From Ktedonospora formicarum (GTDB lineage: Bacteria > Chloroflexota > Ktedonobacteria > Ktedonobacterales > Ktedonobacteraceae), in NCBI RefSeq assembly GCF_016587355.1, contig NZ_BNJF01000002.1, forward strand, positions 992,001 through 1,056,000: a stretch of DNA of 64,000 nt, in the 5' to 3' direction. The notes beneath the pieces were generated by a model. It saw only the letters and a list, made by a program, of their open reading frames with translations, was not told the DNA's origin and did no database searches. Position 1 is the stretch's first letter; every line of letters begins with the position of its first letter. Positions 17,632 through 26,640 of the stretch are shown here, in pieces. The position numbers were made by a program, and so were the translations under genes.

Positions 17632-17682
17632 TGAAAGAGAGGCTATAATCTACAAGCCCTGTAGATTACAGCCTCTCTTTCA
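17632..17682. terminator. Bidirectional hairpin between DUF3995 and leuD
   Basis: A 13-base stem (TGAAAGAGAGGCT at 17632-17644 with its complement at 17670-17682) plus a 9-base inner stem, broken by one mismatch, with a 5-base loop. It serves two converging genes. Confidence 0.7.
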
Positions 17683-17683
17683 A

Positions 17684-17708
17684 ATGTAGACGCAGCATTT
17701 CAGCCTAC
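17684..17708 (+). repeat. Dispersed 25-bp REP-like element, copy 3
   Basis: It starts ATGTAGACGCAG and ends CAGCCTAC; CTACAT follows at once, so this copy shows the fuller palindromic form. It abuts the preceding hairpin. Confidence 0.6.
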
Positions 17709-17733
17709 ACCTACATACGCAGAAGCGTGGTAG

Positions 17734-18351
17734 TTAGGCAAACTGCCAGGGGGTGATGAGGGCGCGTTGGCGCTCATACTCCGCGATCTTATCCTGCATG
17801 TGGAGCGTGCGGCCTACCGCGTCGAGCCCTAGCAGTAGCGCTTCCTTGCGATAGCTATCGATCTCAAAAGAGATGACGCGCCCGGAAGGCGTCGTGATGG
17901 TCTGCTCCTCAAGCTTGACAGCGAGGGTATAGCCCTCGTTCGCATTGATCTCCTCAAAGAGCGATTGTACTGTCTCTGTATCCAGAACAATTGGTAGGGC
18001 ACCGATATTGAGGCAGTTATTATAGAAGATATCGGCGAAGCTTGGCGCGATGATGGTGCGGAAACCATATTCCGCCAGCGCCCAGGGGGCGTGCTCACGA
18101 GATGAGCCACAGCCGAAGTTTTCGCGAGCTACCAGAATGCTCGCTCCCTGATAACGTGGGCGATTCAGCTCAAAGTCGGGATTGGGAGTTTTGAGCGTCT
18201 CGTCCAGGTAGCGCCAGTGCGAGAAGAGTCCTTCCGCGAAGCCTGTACGTGCGACGGAGGTAAGGTACTGTGCGGGAATGATCGCGTCGGTGTCGACATT
18301 AGCGCGTTCCAGTGGCATCACAATGCCAGTGTGTTCGGTGAATGCTTGCAT
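17734..18351 (-). CDS. leuD: 3-isopropylmalate dehydratase small subunit
   Basis: A 205-residue LeuD. With LeuC it isomerises 2-isopropylmalate to 3-isopropylmalate in leucine synthesis. The swivel domain shows NVDTDAIIPAQYL near the N-terminus and the substrate loop NFGCGSSREHAPWAL, both diagnostic for the leucine enzyme. The ATG at 18351 is set by AAGGAG 11 bases upstream and the normal length of the family; the open frame runs further upstream into leuC. It is 76 bases downstream of leuC on the same strand. Confidence 0.95.
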   Translation of the reverse strand: MQAFTEHTGIVMPLERANVDTDAIIPAQYLTSVARTGFAEGLFSHWRYLDETLKTPNPDFELNRPRYQGASILVARENFGCGSSREHAPWALAEYGFRTIIAPSFADIFYNNCLNIGALPIVLDTETVQSLFEEINANEGYTLAVKLEEQTITTPSGRVISFEIDSYRKEALLLGLDAVGRTLHMQDKIAEYERQRALITPWQFA

Positions 18352-18427
18352 AGCTGTAACTCCTTTATTCGAAAACCTGAGCGCGTGAGCGCTAGTCGCG
18401 CTAGCGACGTTGGTTTTCGTATCAACC

Positions 18428-19861
18428 CTATTCCCACGTGCGAACGTCGACAAAATGGCCCGCGATAGCGGCTGCGGCTGCCATAGCGGGGCTGACGAGA
18501 TGGGTGCGACCACCTTTACCCTGGCGACCCTCGAAGTTGCGGTTCGAGGTGCTGGCGCAGCGCTCTTCAGGGGCGAGTCGGTCACCATTCATGGCGATAC
18601 ACATGCTACAACCGGGCTCGCGCCACTCAAAGCCTGCATCCTTAAAGATCTGGTCTAGCCCTTCCTGTTCTGCCTGGTGCTTGACCAGTCCACTCCCTGG
18701 CACGACCATCGCCTGCACATGTTCTGCAACCTTCTTGCCCTTGACCATTGTGGCGGCGATACGCAAATCTTCGAGGCGGCTATTTGTACAGCTACCGATG
18801 AAGACGCGATCAAGCTTGATCTCTTGCATAGGTGTTCCAGACTTTAGCCCCATGTATTCCAGGGCGCGGCGCGCGATGGCAGGATCGGAGAAGTCTTCGG
18901 GTTCAGGCACGATGCCAGTCACAGGTGAGACCATAGCAGGTGTTGTGCCCCATGTCACCTGGGGAATCATACCCTCAGTTGTCAGATTGTATTGCTTGTC
19001 GTAGGATGCTCCGTCGTCAGTCTTGAGCATCTGCCAGTAAGCGACAGCCTTCTCCCATGCTTCATCCTTGGGAGCGAAGGGGCGACCCTGTAAGAATTGG
19101 AAGGTCGTCTCGTCCGGCGCGACCATGCCAGCGCGCGCGCCAGCCTCAATCGCCATATTGCAGAGCGTCATGCGACCCTCCATCGAGAGCGAGCGAATGG
19201 CTGAACCCGTGAACTCGATGCAGTGACCCGTCCCTGCGCCTGTCCCAATCTTACCAATGACGAAGAGGGCAAGGTCTTTAGCAGTACAACCCTGGGGAAT
19301 CTCGCCTTCGACACGTACCTCCATCGCCTTCGGACGACTCTGGCGCAAGGTCTGGCTAGCAAGCACATGCTCAACCTCGCTGGTGCCAATGCCGAAAGCC
19401 AGCGCGCCGAACGCGCCATGTGTGGCGGTATGGCTGTCGCCGCACACAATTGTCATGCCGGGTAGAGTGATGCCCTGTTCAGGCGCGGTAACATGAACAA
19501 TACCATTGCGCGCGTCGTCAACGCCAAAAAAGTTGATGCCAGCTTCCTTGACGTTCTTCTCAAGAGTTTGAATCTGAAGTGCGGCCTTGGCATCGAGGAC
19601 GGGTATGCTACTGCGTTTGCCTTGAGCCTGTACTGGTGTAGTAGGGATGCTATGATCGACAACGCCGAAGGTAGCGTCTGGACGGCGTACACGTCGGTTC
19701 GCCTGCCAGAGTGCCGCGAAGGACTGGGGAGAGGTAACCTCATGTACGAGGTGGCGATCAATGTATAAAAGTGTGCCCTGTCCGGGTTCCTCGCTGATCG
19801 CGTGCGCTTCCCATATCTTTTCGAAGAGTGTGCGTGGACGTGAAGATGTGGCCTGATCCAT
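18428..19861 (-). CDS. leuC: 3-isopropylmalate dehydratase large subunit
   Basis: A 477-residue aconitase-family protein that carries the [4Fe-4S] cluster of isopropylmalate isomerase. Cluster ligands are seen as the Cys in FIGSCTNSR and the CSMC pair in EPGCSMCIAMN; VVDHSIPT and CGDSHTATHGAFG are further active-site blocks. The start is the ATG at 19861: an in-frame ATG at 19906 sits at the predicted transcription start and cannot be used. The first gene of a leuCD operon, divergent from a LysR regulator. No leuA or leuB is in the window. Confidence 0.95.
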   Translation of the reverse strand: MDQATSSRPRTLFEKIWEAHAISEEPGQGTLLYIDRHLVHEVTSPQSFAALWQANRRVRRPDATFGVVDHSIPTTPVQAQGKRSSIPVLDAKAALQIQTLEKNVKEAGINFFGVDDARNGIVHVTAPEQGITLPGMTIVCGDSHTATHGAFGALAFGIGTSEVEHVLASQTLRQSRPKAMEVRVEGEIPQGCTAKDLALFVIGKIGTGAGTGHCIEFTGSAIRSLSMEGRMTLCNMAIEAGARAGMVAPDETTFQFLQGRPFAPKDEAWEKAVAYWQMLKTDDGASYDKQYNLTTEGMIPQVTWGTTPAMVSPVTGIVPEPEDFSDPAIARRALEYMGLKSGTPMQEIKLDRVFIGSCTNSRLEDLRIAATMVKGKKVAEHVQAMVVPGSGLVKHQAEQEGLDQIFKDAGFEWREPGCSMCIAMNGDRLAPEERCASTSNRNFEGRQGKGGRTHLVSPAMAAAAAIAGHFVDVRTWE

Positions 19862-19909
19862 AAGCAAATAAAACCTTCTTTCCTGCTGTGGATACGTGCT
19901 TTGCATAGT

Positions 19910-19939
19910 AGTATACAGGGGCTGGTATGATATGTCTAA
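19910..19939 (-). promoter_or_regulatory. Promoter of leuCD
   Basis: On the minus strand TTAGAC (19934-19939) and TATACT (19910-19915) are 18 bases apart. The predicted leader is only about 45 bases, so no T-box or peptide attenuator fits. An imperfect TAC-N9-GTA dyad upstream could be a LysR site. Confidence 0.55.
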
Positions 19940-20027
19940 TACCTAAATTTCGTAATTGTGATAACATTAAGGCATCAAGTCTGAATGTGCATGGATGGGC
20001 TCGCTATATGAGCTCTCAGGGAGCAGC

Positions 20028-20927
20028 ATGGAATTTCGTCAATTAACATATTTTCTCACGGCGGCGCAGACACAGAATTTTCGCAAGGCTGCCGACCTCT
20101 GTTATGTGGCACAACCCGCGCTTAGTCGGCAGATTGCTGCCCTGGAAGAAGAGCTTGGTATCACACTCTTCAGGCGTGTCAAGCAGCGCGTTGTTCTGAC
20201 TCCCGCCGGGCAAGAATTCGCCAACTATGTCAAGAGTGCCCTTGATACCTTACAGCAGGGGCAGTTCGCGATGTCGCGTTTACAGCAAGGGCAGGGTGGC
20301 ACTCTGAGCATTGGCTGTAATGAATCATTGGCTACGGCTCTCTTGCCTGAAGTTTTTTCGCGCTTTCGTGGTCAGTATCCCGATGTCCGTATGAAGGTTA
20401 GCGTCAACCGTACTGATGAGGTTATCTCTCTGGTTGAACAGGGGGAAGTTGATCTGGGGTTGATCTTCGACCCCGATGTGCGCTCTGAGATTGTTGTCTT
20501 ACAGGAACTCTTTCGCCAGCAATTGCAAGTGCTGGTCTCATCAGAGCATCCATTGGCTCGTCAGGAGCCGCGAGAGATCACATTGAGTCGTGCCCTGGAA
20601 GAGCCTCTCATCCTGCTCGACGAATCTGCACGCCTGCGCAAAGTACTCGACCGAATCTTCTTGCAGCGTGGATTTGTTATCAGTCCCAGCGTCGAGATCA
20701 GTTCTGTAGAAGGGCTCAAGGAACTGGTGCGTCATGGGAGTGGCATTACTCTTATCTCGCCGGCTCTGATGCGTTCGGCGCACCATGAGGGTCTGACTCT
20801 GCTACCTATCTCCGACCTACAAGAGGAATTTATCTATGCCCTTGTCTACCGTCGCTTCGGTACCCTCTCGCTCCTGGCGCGCCAGTTTATTGATATCGTG
20901 CTTAAGACGAAGACCCTCACGGAGTAG
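20028..20927 (+). CDS. LysR family regulator, divergent from leuCD
   Basis: A 299-residue LysR-type regulator: N-terminal winged helix (MEFRQLTYFLTAAQTQNFRK, then QPALSRQIAALEEELG) and a periplasmic-binding-like effector domain. Its first residues closely follow the CynR/CbbR-like subtype. CAGGGAG precedes the ATG at 20028. It is transcribed away from leuCD, the classic arrangement for control of the divergent operon, so a role in leucine synthesis is likely but not proven. Confidence 0.88.
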   Translation: MEFRQLTYFLTAAQTQNFRKAADLCYVAQPALSRQIAALEEELGITLFRRVKQRVVLTPAGQEFANYVKSALDTLQQGQFAMSRLQQGQGGTLSIGCNESLATALLPEVFSRFRGQYPDVRMKVSVNRTDEVISLVEQGEVDLGLIFDPDVRSEIVVLQELFRQQLQVLVSSEHPLARQEPREITLSRALEEPLILLDESARLRKVLDRIFLQRGFVISPSVEISSVEGLKELVRHGSGITLISPALMRSAHHEGLTLLPISDLQEEFIYALVYRRFGTLSLLARQFIDIVLKTKTLTE

Positions 20928-20929
20928 GT

Positions 20930-21682
20930 TCATATTACGTGTTGAAGGGGCCAGATCAGCACGCTTAGCTGGTGTGCGTAATGCAGGATTGGTTGAGTGT
21001 CGGGAAGGGTAATACCGTGTGGCTTCGTCATCGTATCGCGAATGGTTTCCAATTCGGCCTCCCAGAGGGGCCAGCGTAGGTGGTGAATGTTGCCGCGATA
21101 GAGATGTCCATGTCTATCCTGGGCATAGAGGCAGTAGCGCTCAGTGAACCATTCCTCTACAGAGCCTGGTTGGGTCTTTGCTTCACGGGTCAGGGGACGA
21201 TAGCGTGCCTCATACTCGGCTTGTGCCGCTCCGCGATGGGTGCGGACACTGGTGTAGTGCGTCGTATCACCCCTATGCTCAACCTTCATGTGTGCGTTGA
21301 AGTAGGGAAGATGAAAGAAGGTGCGTGCGGTCGCGACCATAATGGGATTGCTGGCATCGAGGCTGAAGAAATAAACACCAGGCAGATCACCCGCGCGCAC
21401 ATAGGTACGTACATTCAGTTCAATCATCGCTGAAAGGCCGGGAGCTTCCGGTAGCCCACGCAAGCGAATATGTGCCATGGAGAAAGGCACGATGCCTATC
21501 CAGCACTCACCACCAAAGGTATCTAATTCCAGTGCCGGAGGGATTAGCGGACGTAGCTTATCTGGCGCGATGGGCCAGTGTGAGAAGAGCAAATCCTTCC
21601 AATCCTGCGTCATTACCCAATCTGTACTGGGCAGAGGATAAGGACGATGCGCTATCTCCTGAAGTACACTGCGTTGATTCAC
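20930..21682 (-). CDS. DUF2071 (YqjF) family protein
   Basis: A 250-residue protein of the YqjF/DUF2071 family, which shares the acetoacetate-decarboxylase fold. Family blocks are WKDLLFSHWPIAPDKLRPLIP, GGECWIGIVPF and GVYFFSLDASN. The GTG at 21682 behind AAGGTAGAG is the likely start; the frame remains open upstream to 21754. It converges on the LysR gene with two bases between. Biochemical function is unknown. Confidence 0.8.
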   Translation of the reverse strand: MNQRSVLQEIAHRPYPLPSTDWVMTQDWKDLLFSHWPIAPDKLRPLIPPALELDTFGGECWIGIVPFSMAHIRLRGLPEAPGLSAMIELNVRTYVRAGDLPGVYFFSLDASNPIMVATARTFFHLPYFNAHMKVEHRGDTTHYTSVRTHRGAAQAEYEARYRPLTREAKTQPGSVEEWFTERYCLYAQDRHGHLYRGNIHHLRWPLWEAELETIRDTMTKPHGITLPDTQPILHYAHQLSVLIWPLQHVI

Positions 21683-21799
21683 GTCAATCTCTACCTTTAT
21701 ATAAGTGATTATCTTTTGTGTAAGTATTATGCCTAAGAGATGTCCAGGCGTCAAACTACGGGTAGAGAGATTTTCAAAATGACATTAATGGTAACTCTA

Positions 21800-23755
21800 T
21801 CATCGAATCGGGAAGGCTTCATGATATTTTTCGTACCATTCATTAGTAAATAACTCCTGTGGATCATATTGAGATTTTCGTGTGAATAACGTGTGGATTT
21901 CAGGATACATGCTTATCAGCTGAGATTGGGAATAATAGCTTCCGTAACATAGGTAATATCTGGCCTTGATCGAGATTAAATACTCTATGAGTTCGCTGGT
22001 GAATGCCTGGAGTGTTTGGATCTCCTTGCTCCTTCGAGATACTTTATAATAGACTACAAAGCCGTACATATTAGTTTGGGCATAAGAAACTAACGCATTC
22101 GTATCCTGGGTTACTTTCCTGATCGTAACATTCAAGAGATTTATGTTGTGCTTGTGTAAGAGTCTTTTATAGTTTTCAAGAAAATCCCTGGTCTGTTCGG
22201 TGGGAATAAAGTATTCCTGGAGAATATCTGTTGTCTGGGGATCAGGATTCTGTAGAAAACGTACAGGAACAGCCATAGCCGTATTTCTGCTCACTGTTTT
22301 TGGATCAACCAGCGGGGTGAGGCGCTTTTCTAACTCCCAACGTAAGATCTTTCCCATGTTGCTTGCTCTAGATGCCTGAAAGACGACTTTACGCAACCAG
22401 ATGCTATTCTCTCCCTGGAGATCATCTGCTGGTTGGGGTAGTGATTTGGACTCTGAGTAGTTATAGATAAGGCCCTCGGTGAGAAAGTGCTCACGATCAA
22501 CCGAAAGATGTGCCTCAATCAGCCGATTCGCGGGATCTTTCCCCAGTTCTTCCAGTTTTTCTATGACTGAGTCGGTTTGAGTTGGAATGAGCGAAAATAC
22601 GTAGCCGTTGTTTTGGGTGGTTCTCAAGTTAACTTCGGTAATAATCCCCAGAATTCCATAGCCGCCAATCACTGCTGCAAACAAATTGCTTTGTTGTGTC
22701 CTATCACATCGGATTTCTCTTCCATCTGCCATCACCAGTTTCACATAATTGACGCTTTCGATCAACGACCCATAGCGGGGATCTTTGCCATGAGTATTAA
22801 CGCTTAGAGAACCACCAACTGAGAAGATATTAGAATCCTGCATAACTCTTACGGCTCGACCATGTGGGGAAAGGGTCATTTGAATTTGCTTCCAGGTAGC
22901 ACCAGGGCCGACTGTGATCGTTTGGTCAGAGTTGTTGTAGCGCACCGCATCCATATGGGTCATATCAAGATGCAATGTGCCTGAGCCAAGGGCCTGTCCT
23001 CCCATACTATGCCTGATACCTGAGAGCGAGATCTTTCGTCCACTCAAGCGTGCATCTCTTACAGCCTGGATAACTTCGGCAACCGCCCTGGGAGAGCGTA
23101 GTTCATTGACGATACTACTTGTCAGATGGCTAGCGTCCTGTAGGTGATGAGAGATAGGAGGCGCAAGTGTCAGTTTTAGCCCGGCGCCGTTAGAGGGTAA
23201 CAGATCGCTTAACCACCACTGTCGAGATGGATCATCCCAGAAATAGGTTTTAATAAAGAGCCCTCCTGCCGCCAGTGCAAGAGCGGTTTGTGGGAGCATT
23301 CTGAAAAAGCGTCTTCGTCGTTGCACATCTTGCTGCTTATGGCTTCTAACTAGTTGAACCTCATAAGTTACCCAGAGCACTGAGCCATTAATCAACATGA
23401 GTAGGATCATGCCACTTGTTCCGATGGCGGGTGTTGGTAGCCACACTAGCGTTCCCAGCCAGAAGAGAACATAGTAGAGACAAGCCAGGGTAATGATCAC
23501 TAGTGGAAAGGCGATTACTGCCGTTATCCATTTCTCGCTTATCAATAGATCTATCACTGCCAGCGCGACGATCAATGGAAGCCAGGAGTAGATATCTATG
23601 ACGGCCATACCGGCGAAAAAATCCAGGAAAAACCAGACCATACCCAGAACAACTGAGCCAATAGCAAGCAAGATGCAGACGGGAGGGCTGAATATCGTTT
23701 GCTTGGTAAAGCTAGCCAGCCCATGAATACGAGGAAACAACGAGCGTAGTGACAT
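21800..23755 (-). CDS. Membrane-anchored FAD-binding oxidoreductase (aldonolactone oxidase type)
   Basis: A 651-residue protein with an N-terminal block of four or five membrane segments (about residues 15-170) fused to a FAD_binding_4 (VAO/PCMH-fold) domain. The FAD region shows KISLSGIRHSMGGQ, VGPGATWKQI and the SVGGSLSVNTHGKDPRYG block. The C-terminal half resembles D-arabinono/gulonolactone oxidases. The His in GIRHS lies where some family members attach FAD covalently. The fusion to a membrane domain would place the oxidase at the membrane, perhaps feeding the quinone pool. GGAGGAAGGG precedes the ATG. Confidence 0.8.
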   Translation of the reverse strand: MSLRSLFPRIHGLASFTKQTIFSPPVCILLAIGSVVLGMVWFFLDFFAGMAVIDIYSWLPLIVALAVIDLLISEKWITAVIAFPLVIITLACLYYVLFWLGTLVWLPTPAIGTSGMILLMLINGSVLWVTYEVQLVRSHKQQDVQRRRRFFRMLPQTALALAAGGLFIKTYFWDDPSRQWWLSDLLPSNGAGLKLTLAPPISHHLQDASHLTSSIVNELRSPRAVAEVIQAVRDARLSGRKISLSGIRHSMGGQALGSGTLHLDMTHMDAVRYNNSDQTITVGPGATWKQIQMTLSPHGRAVRVMQDSNIFSVGGSLSVNTHGKDPRYGSLIESVNYVKLVMADGREIRCDRTQQSNLFAAVIGGYGILGIITEVNLRTTQNNGYVFSLIPTQTDSVIEKLEELGKDPANRLIEAHLSVDREHFLTEGLIYNYSESKSLPQPADDLQGENSIWLRKVVFQASRASNMGKILRWELEKRLTPLVDPKTVSRNTAMAVPVRFLQNPDPQTTDILQEYFIPTEQTRDFLENYKRLLHKHNINLLNVTIRKVTQDTNALVSYAQTNMYGFVVYYKVSRRSKEIQTLQAFTSELIEYLISIKARYYLCYGSYYSQSQLISMYPEIHTLFTRKSQYDPQELFTNEWYEKYHEAFPIR

Positions 23756-23771
23756 CGGAAGTCCCTTCCTC

Positions 23772-23806
23772 CGCCTCTATTAGCGATCCAGTCGCTGATA
23801 GAGGCG
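23772..23806 (-). promoter_or_regulatory. Leader hairpin of the FAD oxidoreductase gene
   Basis: CGCCTCTAT (23772-23780) pairs with ATAGAGGCG (23798-23806), and inner GCGA pairs with TCGC. It abuts the ribosome site GGAGGAAGGG, so it may insulate or tune translation, or end transcription from the DinB gene. Confidence 0.45.
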
Positions 23807-23897
23807 ATCCAAATTTATTCTCTGTAGAATATACACAGGGATGCAGGAGGTAAGGGGGTGTCATCTGTCCCATTTCTTTATCGAGTTTTATCAGACT

Positions 23898-24407
23898 CTA
23901 GCCAGGGAAATCCGCTGGTATTCCGTGCGTACCGAGCGTGTGCGAGAGTTCGCCGCCATGGTGCAGATCATGTTCCATCACATGCCACACAACCCAGGCG
24001 CGTGACAGTTCAACCTGTTTGCCATCATACTCATCAGGGAAGGTTTGTTGCATCTCATCTGAACTCCAGCGAGCCATACAGTCCGCCATGAATTGCCAGG
24101 TGTGATCAAGGCCATGAGCTATCTCTGTGGCGGTTGGGGCATTAGCGCCTTGTTTCATCAGCGCATCATCATCCCAATCCGCGTACATCTTCAGCTCTAT
24201 GCCACGGGGTTCACCCATGAAAGCGGCGAACCAGTAGGCGCGGCAACTGACGACATGCATAGCAATCTCTCTAATAGAGCGTAGGTTCGGCGCGGTTCGT
24301 AGTCCAAGCTGTTCGGAGGTAAGGGGGGCGATTGCTCCTTTGATACGGTCCTGATACTCTTTCCAGGAGCTATAGAACGTTGAGACCGTAAAATTGTCTT
24401 CAGCCAT
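23898..24407 (-). CDS. DinB family protein
   Basis: A 169-residue four-helix-bundle protein of the DinB/YfiT metal-binding superfamily. Expected metal-ligand His residues are seen in EIAMHVVSCRAYW and in HVMEHDLHHGGELSHTL. Members are often thiol transferases or of unknown role, induced by stress in Bacillus. It is divergent from a TetR regulator. Confidence 0.85.
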   Translation of the reverse strand: MAEDNFTVSTFYSSWKEYQDRIKGAIAPLTSEQLGLRTAPNLRSIREIAMHVVSCRAYWFAAFMGEPRGIELKMYADWDDDALMKQGANAPTATEIAHGLDHTWQFMADCMARWSSDEMQQTFPDEYDGKQVELSRAWVVWHVMEHDLHHGGELSHTLGTHGIPADFPG

Positions 24408-24554
24408 GAGCTATTTCTCCTTGTGATGCATAGACTTCCTCTTGTTTCTCTTAGTCTAACAGCGAATGCGGTTGAAATCCGACCTGTTTCTCTTGATTCT
24501 AGCTTGTTTCTAAATGAGAGCATTATTATTGATGGCATAATTATTTTCTACAAA

Positions 24555-24570
24555 AGTAAACTTGTTTATT
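24555..24570. promoter_or_regulatory. TetR operator, upstream site
   Basis: AGTAAACTTGTTTATT, an imperfect version of the palindrome at 24611, ends five bases before the -35 box of the downstream TetR gene. Confidence 0.55.
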
Positions 24571-24575
24571 TTTTC

Positions 24576-24604
24576 TTGACTATTTTGAATGTGCGAACTA
24601 TACT
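24576..24604 (+). promoter_or_regulatory. Promoter of the TetR-DUF2071 operon
   Basis: TTGACT (24576-24581) and TATACT (24599-24604) with a 17-base spacer, a near-consensus housekeeping promoter flanked by two operator copies. Confidence 0.7.
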
Positions 24605-24610
24605 AGTAAA

Positions 24611-24626
24611 AGTAAACGCGTTTACT
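24611..24626. promoter_or_regulatory. TetR operator, start-site palindrome
   Basis: AGTAAACGCGTTTACT is a perfect 16-base palindrome located at the predicted transcription start, so a bound dimer would block initiation. Confidence 0.65.
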
Positions 24627-24667
24627 TTGATATGGTAGCAAAACAGAGCGGCACTAATGGAGGTGGT

Positions 24668-25399
24668 ATGCAAGAAGAGCCAGATGGCAAAAGGACGAGG
24701 AAGGGTGAACATGCACGCCAGCGTATTCTGGAAAGTGCTCTCTCCTTGTTTGGATCCAGGGGATATGAAGAGACCACAATGCGGGAGATCGCGGCGGCGG
24801 CGGGTTATTCACCAGGGCTTACCTACCGCTATTTTGCGAGCAAGGAAGAACTTGTGCTGGGGCTCTATAAAAATCTGTGTACAGATCTGGAATTCTTCAC
24901 ACATAGCTTGCCTATTTGCCCGCTCCCTGAGCGGTTTCATATGATGGTGACTAAACAAATGGAATTGATGACTCCCTATCGTGAAGCTCTAAGCGCCCTT
25001 TTTGGTTCCGCTCTCAATACACGCTCCAGTGTAGGTGTGTTTAGTAAGAATACGGAAGCTATTCGTTTCCGTGGCAGAGAAACCTATCTGATTGTTATTC
25101 AAGAGGCTAAAGATGCGCCAAAGGAGCCTCAGTGTGAAGATCTGGCGACCATACTCTATGGCACACACTTGGCGCTGGTGCTTTTCTGGCTCATCGATGA
25201 AAGTCGGGGTGCATGGAGGTCTCGTCTCCTGCTTGCGTTCCTGCGCGATATGCTCAAATTAATGCAGCCGCTTCTCTGGCTTCCCCCCATTGTCCAGGCG
25301 TTGGCGCGGCTAGCCGCCATTCTTGGTCCATTGTTAGGTGACAAGAGGCAAACAGCGTTGTTCTCTCAGCCTTCGGATGAGGGTGACCCACAGTTGTAA
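24668..25399 (+). CDS. TetR family repressor, probably autoregulated
   Basis: A 243-residue regulator with a clear N-terminal helix-turn-helix (ALSLFGSRGYEETTMREIA, then SPGLTYRYFASKEELVLGLY). The C-terminal domain is ligand-binding and of unknown specificity; the last 40 residues are hydrophobic and basic. The ATG at 24668 is chosen because GGAGGTGG is directly upstream; an in-frame ATG at 24632 has no ribosome site. Two related operator palindromes flank its promoter. A DUF2071-like gene follows 18 bases later in the same operon. Confidence 0.88.
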   Translation: MQEEPDGKRTRKGEHARQRILESALSLFGSRGYEETTMREIAAAAGYSPGLTYRYFASKEELVLGLYKNLCTDLEFFTHSLPICPLPERFHMMVTKQMELMTPYREALSALFGSALNTRSSVGVFSKNTEAIRFRGRETYLIVIQEAKDAPKEPQCEDLATILYGTHLALVLFWLIDESRGAWRSRLLLAFLRDMLKLMQPLLWLPPIVQALARLAAILGPLLGDKRQTALFSQPSDEGDPQL

Positions 25400-25417
25400 A
25401 GAGAAAGGACTCGATTT

Positions 25418-26149
25418 ATGCTCTTCTCTCGCTCAGTGCATGCTCAACTCGTTGAACGGTTCATCTTTAACTTCCGGGTAAAACCTGATGTTCTTGCCTC
25501 CCATTTACCAGTTTCTTATCTCCACCCCCAGGTCTTACAAGGCTGGAGTGTAGTGTCATTCTGTTTTCTGAAGCTAGAGCATGTTATGATCTCATCACTG
25601 CCATCATGGCTTGGCTTAAAGACGATATCCTGCGCGTATCGTTGTGGAGTTAGTTGGAGTCGTGATACTTTTGGTAGTGAGCCTGTGCCATCTGTCTATG
25701 TTTTTGGGCGATATGCGGATCATGCCTTGATCTCCCACCTTGGGCCATGTGTATTCTCAAGTACTCTTCCCCATATAGATGTGTCTCTCTCTGAGGATGA
25801 TAATGTCCGAACTCTTCGTGTATCTGATAACAATCAACAGTGTTTGTTTTCCGCTTCGATCCAGCCAACCGCCTCCCAGAGCGAATGGAATTCCCAGGTA
25901 TTCGCTTCCCTTGAATCTTTCGTTCGTTTCATAGAGCTAGGTCTGACAAGCTATGCATCCTCAAGCAGCGGAGAAGCGCTATTACGAATTGACCTGCAAG
26001 AGCAAGGCACACAGTATGAAGCTATTAATGCCACTGTGATTCATAGCTCACCAGATACTGCCTGGCCCAATTCTGAGTTGATCTTTGACAGTGCTGTACG
26101 TGCGACCGGAGGACTTTACAAATGGACATATCGCGGCATCTATCGGTAG
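25418..26149 (+). CDS. DUF2071-like protein in a TetR operon
   Basis: A 243-residue protein whose layout (FNFRVKPDVLASHLPVSYL, then GWSVVSFCFLKLEHV) matches the N-terminal part of DUF2071/YqjF proteins, although more weakly than the gene at 20930. GAAAGGAC precedes the ATG. It is cotranscribed with the TetR repressor and so is probably induced by that regulator's ligand. No catalytic residues can be named. Confidence 0.6.
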   Translation: MLFSRSVHAQLVERFIFNFRVKPDVLASHLPVSYLHPQVLQGWSVVSFCFLKLEHVMISSLPSWLGLKTISCAYRCGVSWSRDTFGSEPVPSVYVFGRYADHALISHLGPCVFSSTLPHIDVSLSEDDNVRTLRVSDNNQQCLFSASIQPTASQSEWNSQVFASLESFVRFIELGLTSYASSSSGEALLRIDLQEQGTQYEAINATVIHSSPDTAWPNSELIFDSAVRATGGLYKWTYRGIYR

Positions 26150-26640
26150 AATCCCCCTCATCTCTATCAAAAGCGTGTTAACTAGGGCTTTTTCAATATT
26201 GTGATTCCTGAACCTCTCACAAATGTTGAGAATGGATTCCTGCTCTCCTCGTTGTCTGTGATGGTAGTGTTAAAGTGTCAGAAGCAAAGAGCTTGATTCC
26301 CAAATCGTTCACATTCGTATCTCTGATCCAAACTGTGATATACTTAAATCTGCATTTGCTTCAGATAGTTTCTAAGGTCTTATGAGAAAACCAACCCCCG
26401 TACGGGGGCATAGCGCCGCTGTCGCTGCTAGTGTGAACTCCTTATCGATCCTCTGAGCGCGCAGCGCTAGCTGCCGTCCAGGCAGCGTTGAGGGTCGTTT
26501 CAAGACGAAAGCACTCAGGTTTTCTTGTAAGGAGTAAAGAGAGTAGAGACGCATGTTACCCCTCAACTCACAGCACAATAATGTGAACAAGGTGTATACC
26601 CACATCCTCTAATGTGAGTACCCTTGTGGACTGATAGATT
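26150..26640. other. Non-coding region with hairpins
   Basis: No convincing gene. It contains the perfect 14-base palindrome CCCCCGTACGGGGG (26395-26408), a TAGC/GCTA pair (26411-26430) and a GCTGCC / GGCAGC hairpin near 26470. A 77-codon minus-strand frame at 26372-26605 lacks a ribosome site and is low-complexity, and is not taken as a gene. Confidence 0.5.

Noticed and set aside
18438..19004. A 188-codon plus-strand frame inside leuC
   Set aside because: It is antisense to a clearly conserved enzyme and has no ribosome site or family motif.
19862..20027. T-box or leucine attenuator ahead of leuC
   Set aside because: The predicted leader is only about 45 bases, with no Leu-rich peptide or T-box sequence.
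26372..26605. A 77-codon minus-strand frame in the trmB upstream gap
   Set aside because: No ribosome site and composition unlike a protein; the palindrome and hairpins fit non-coding DNA better.
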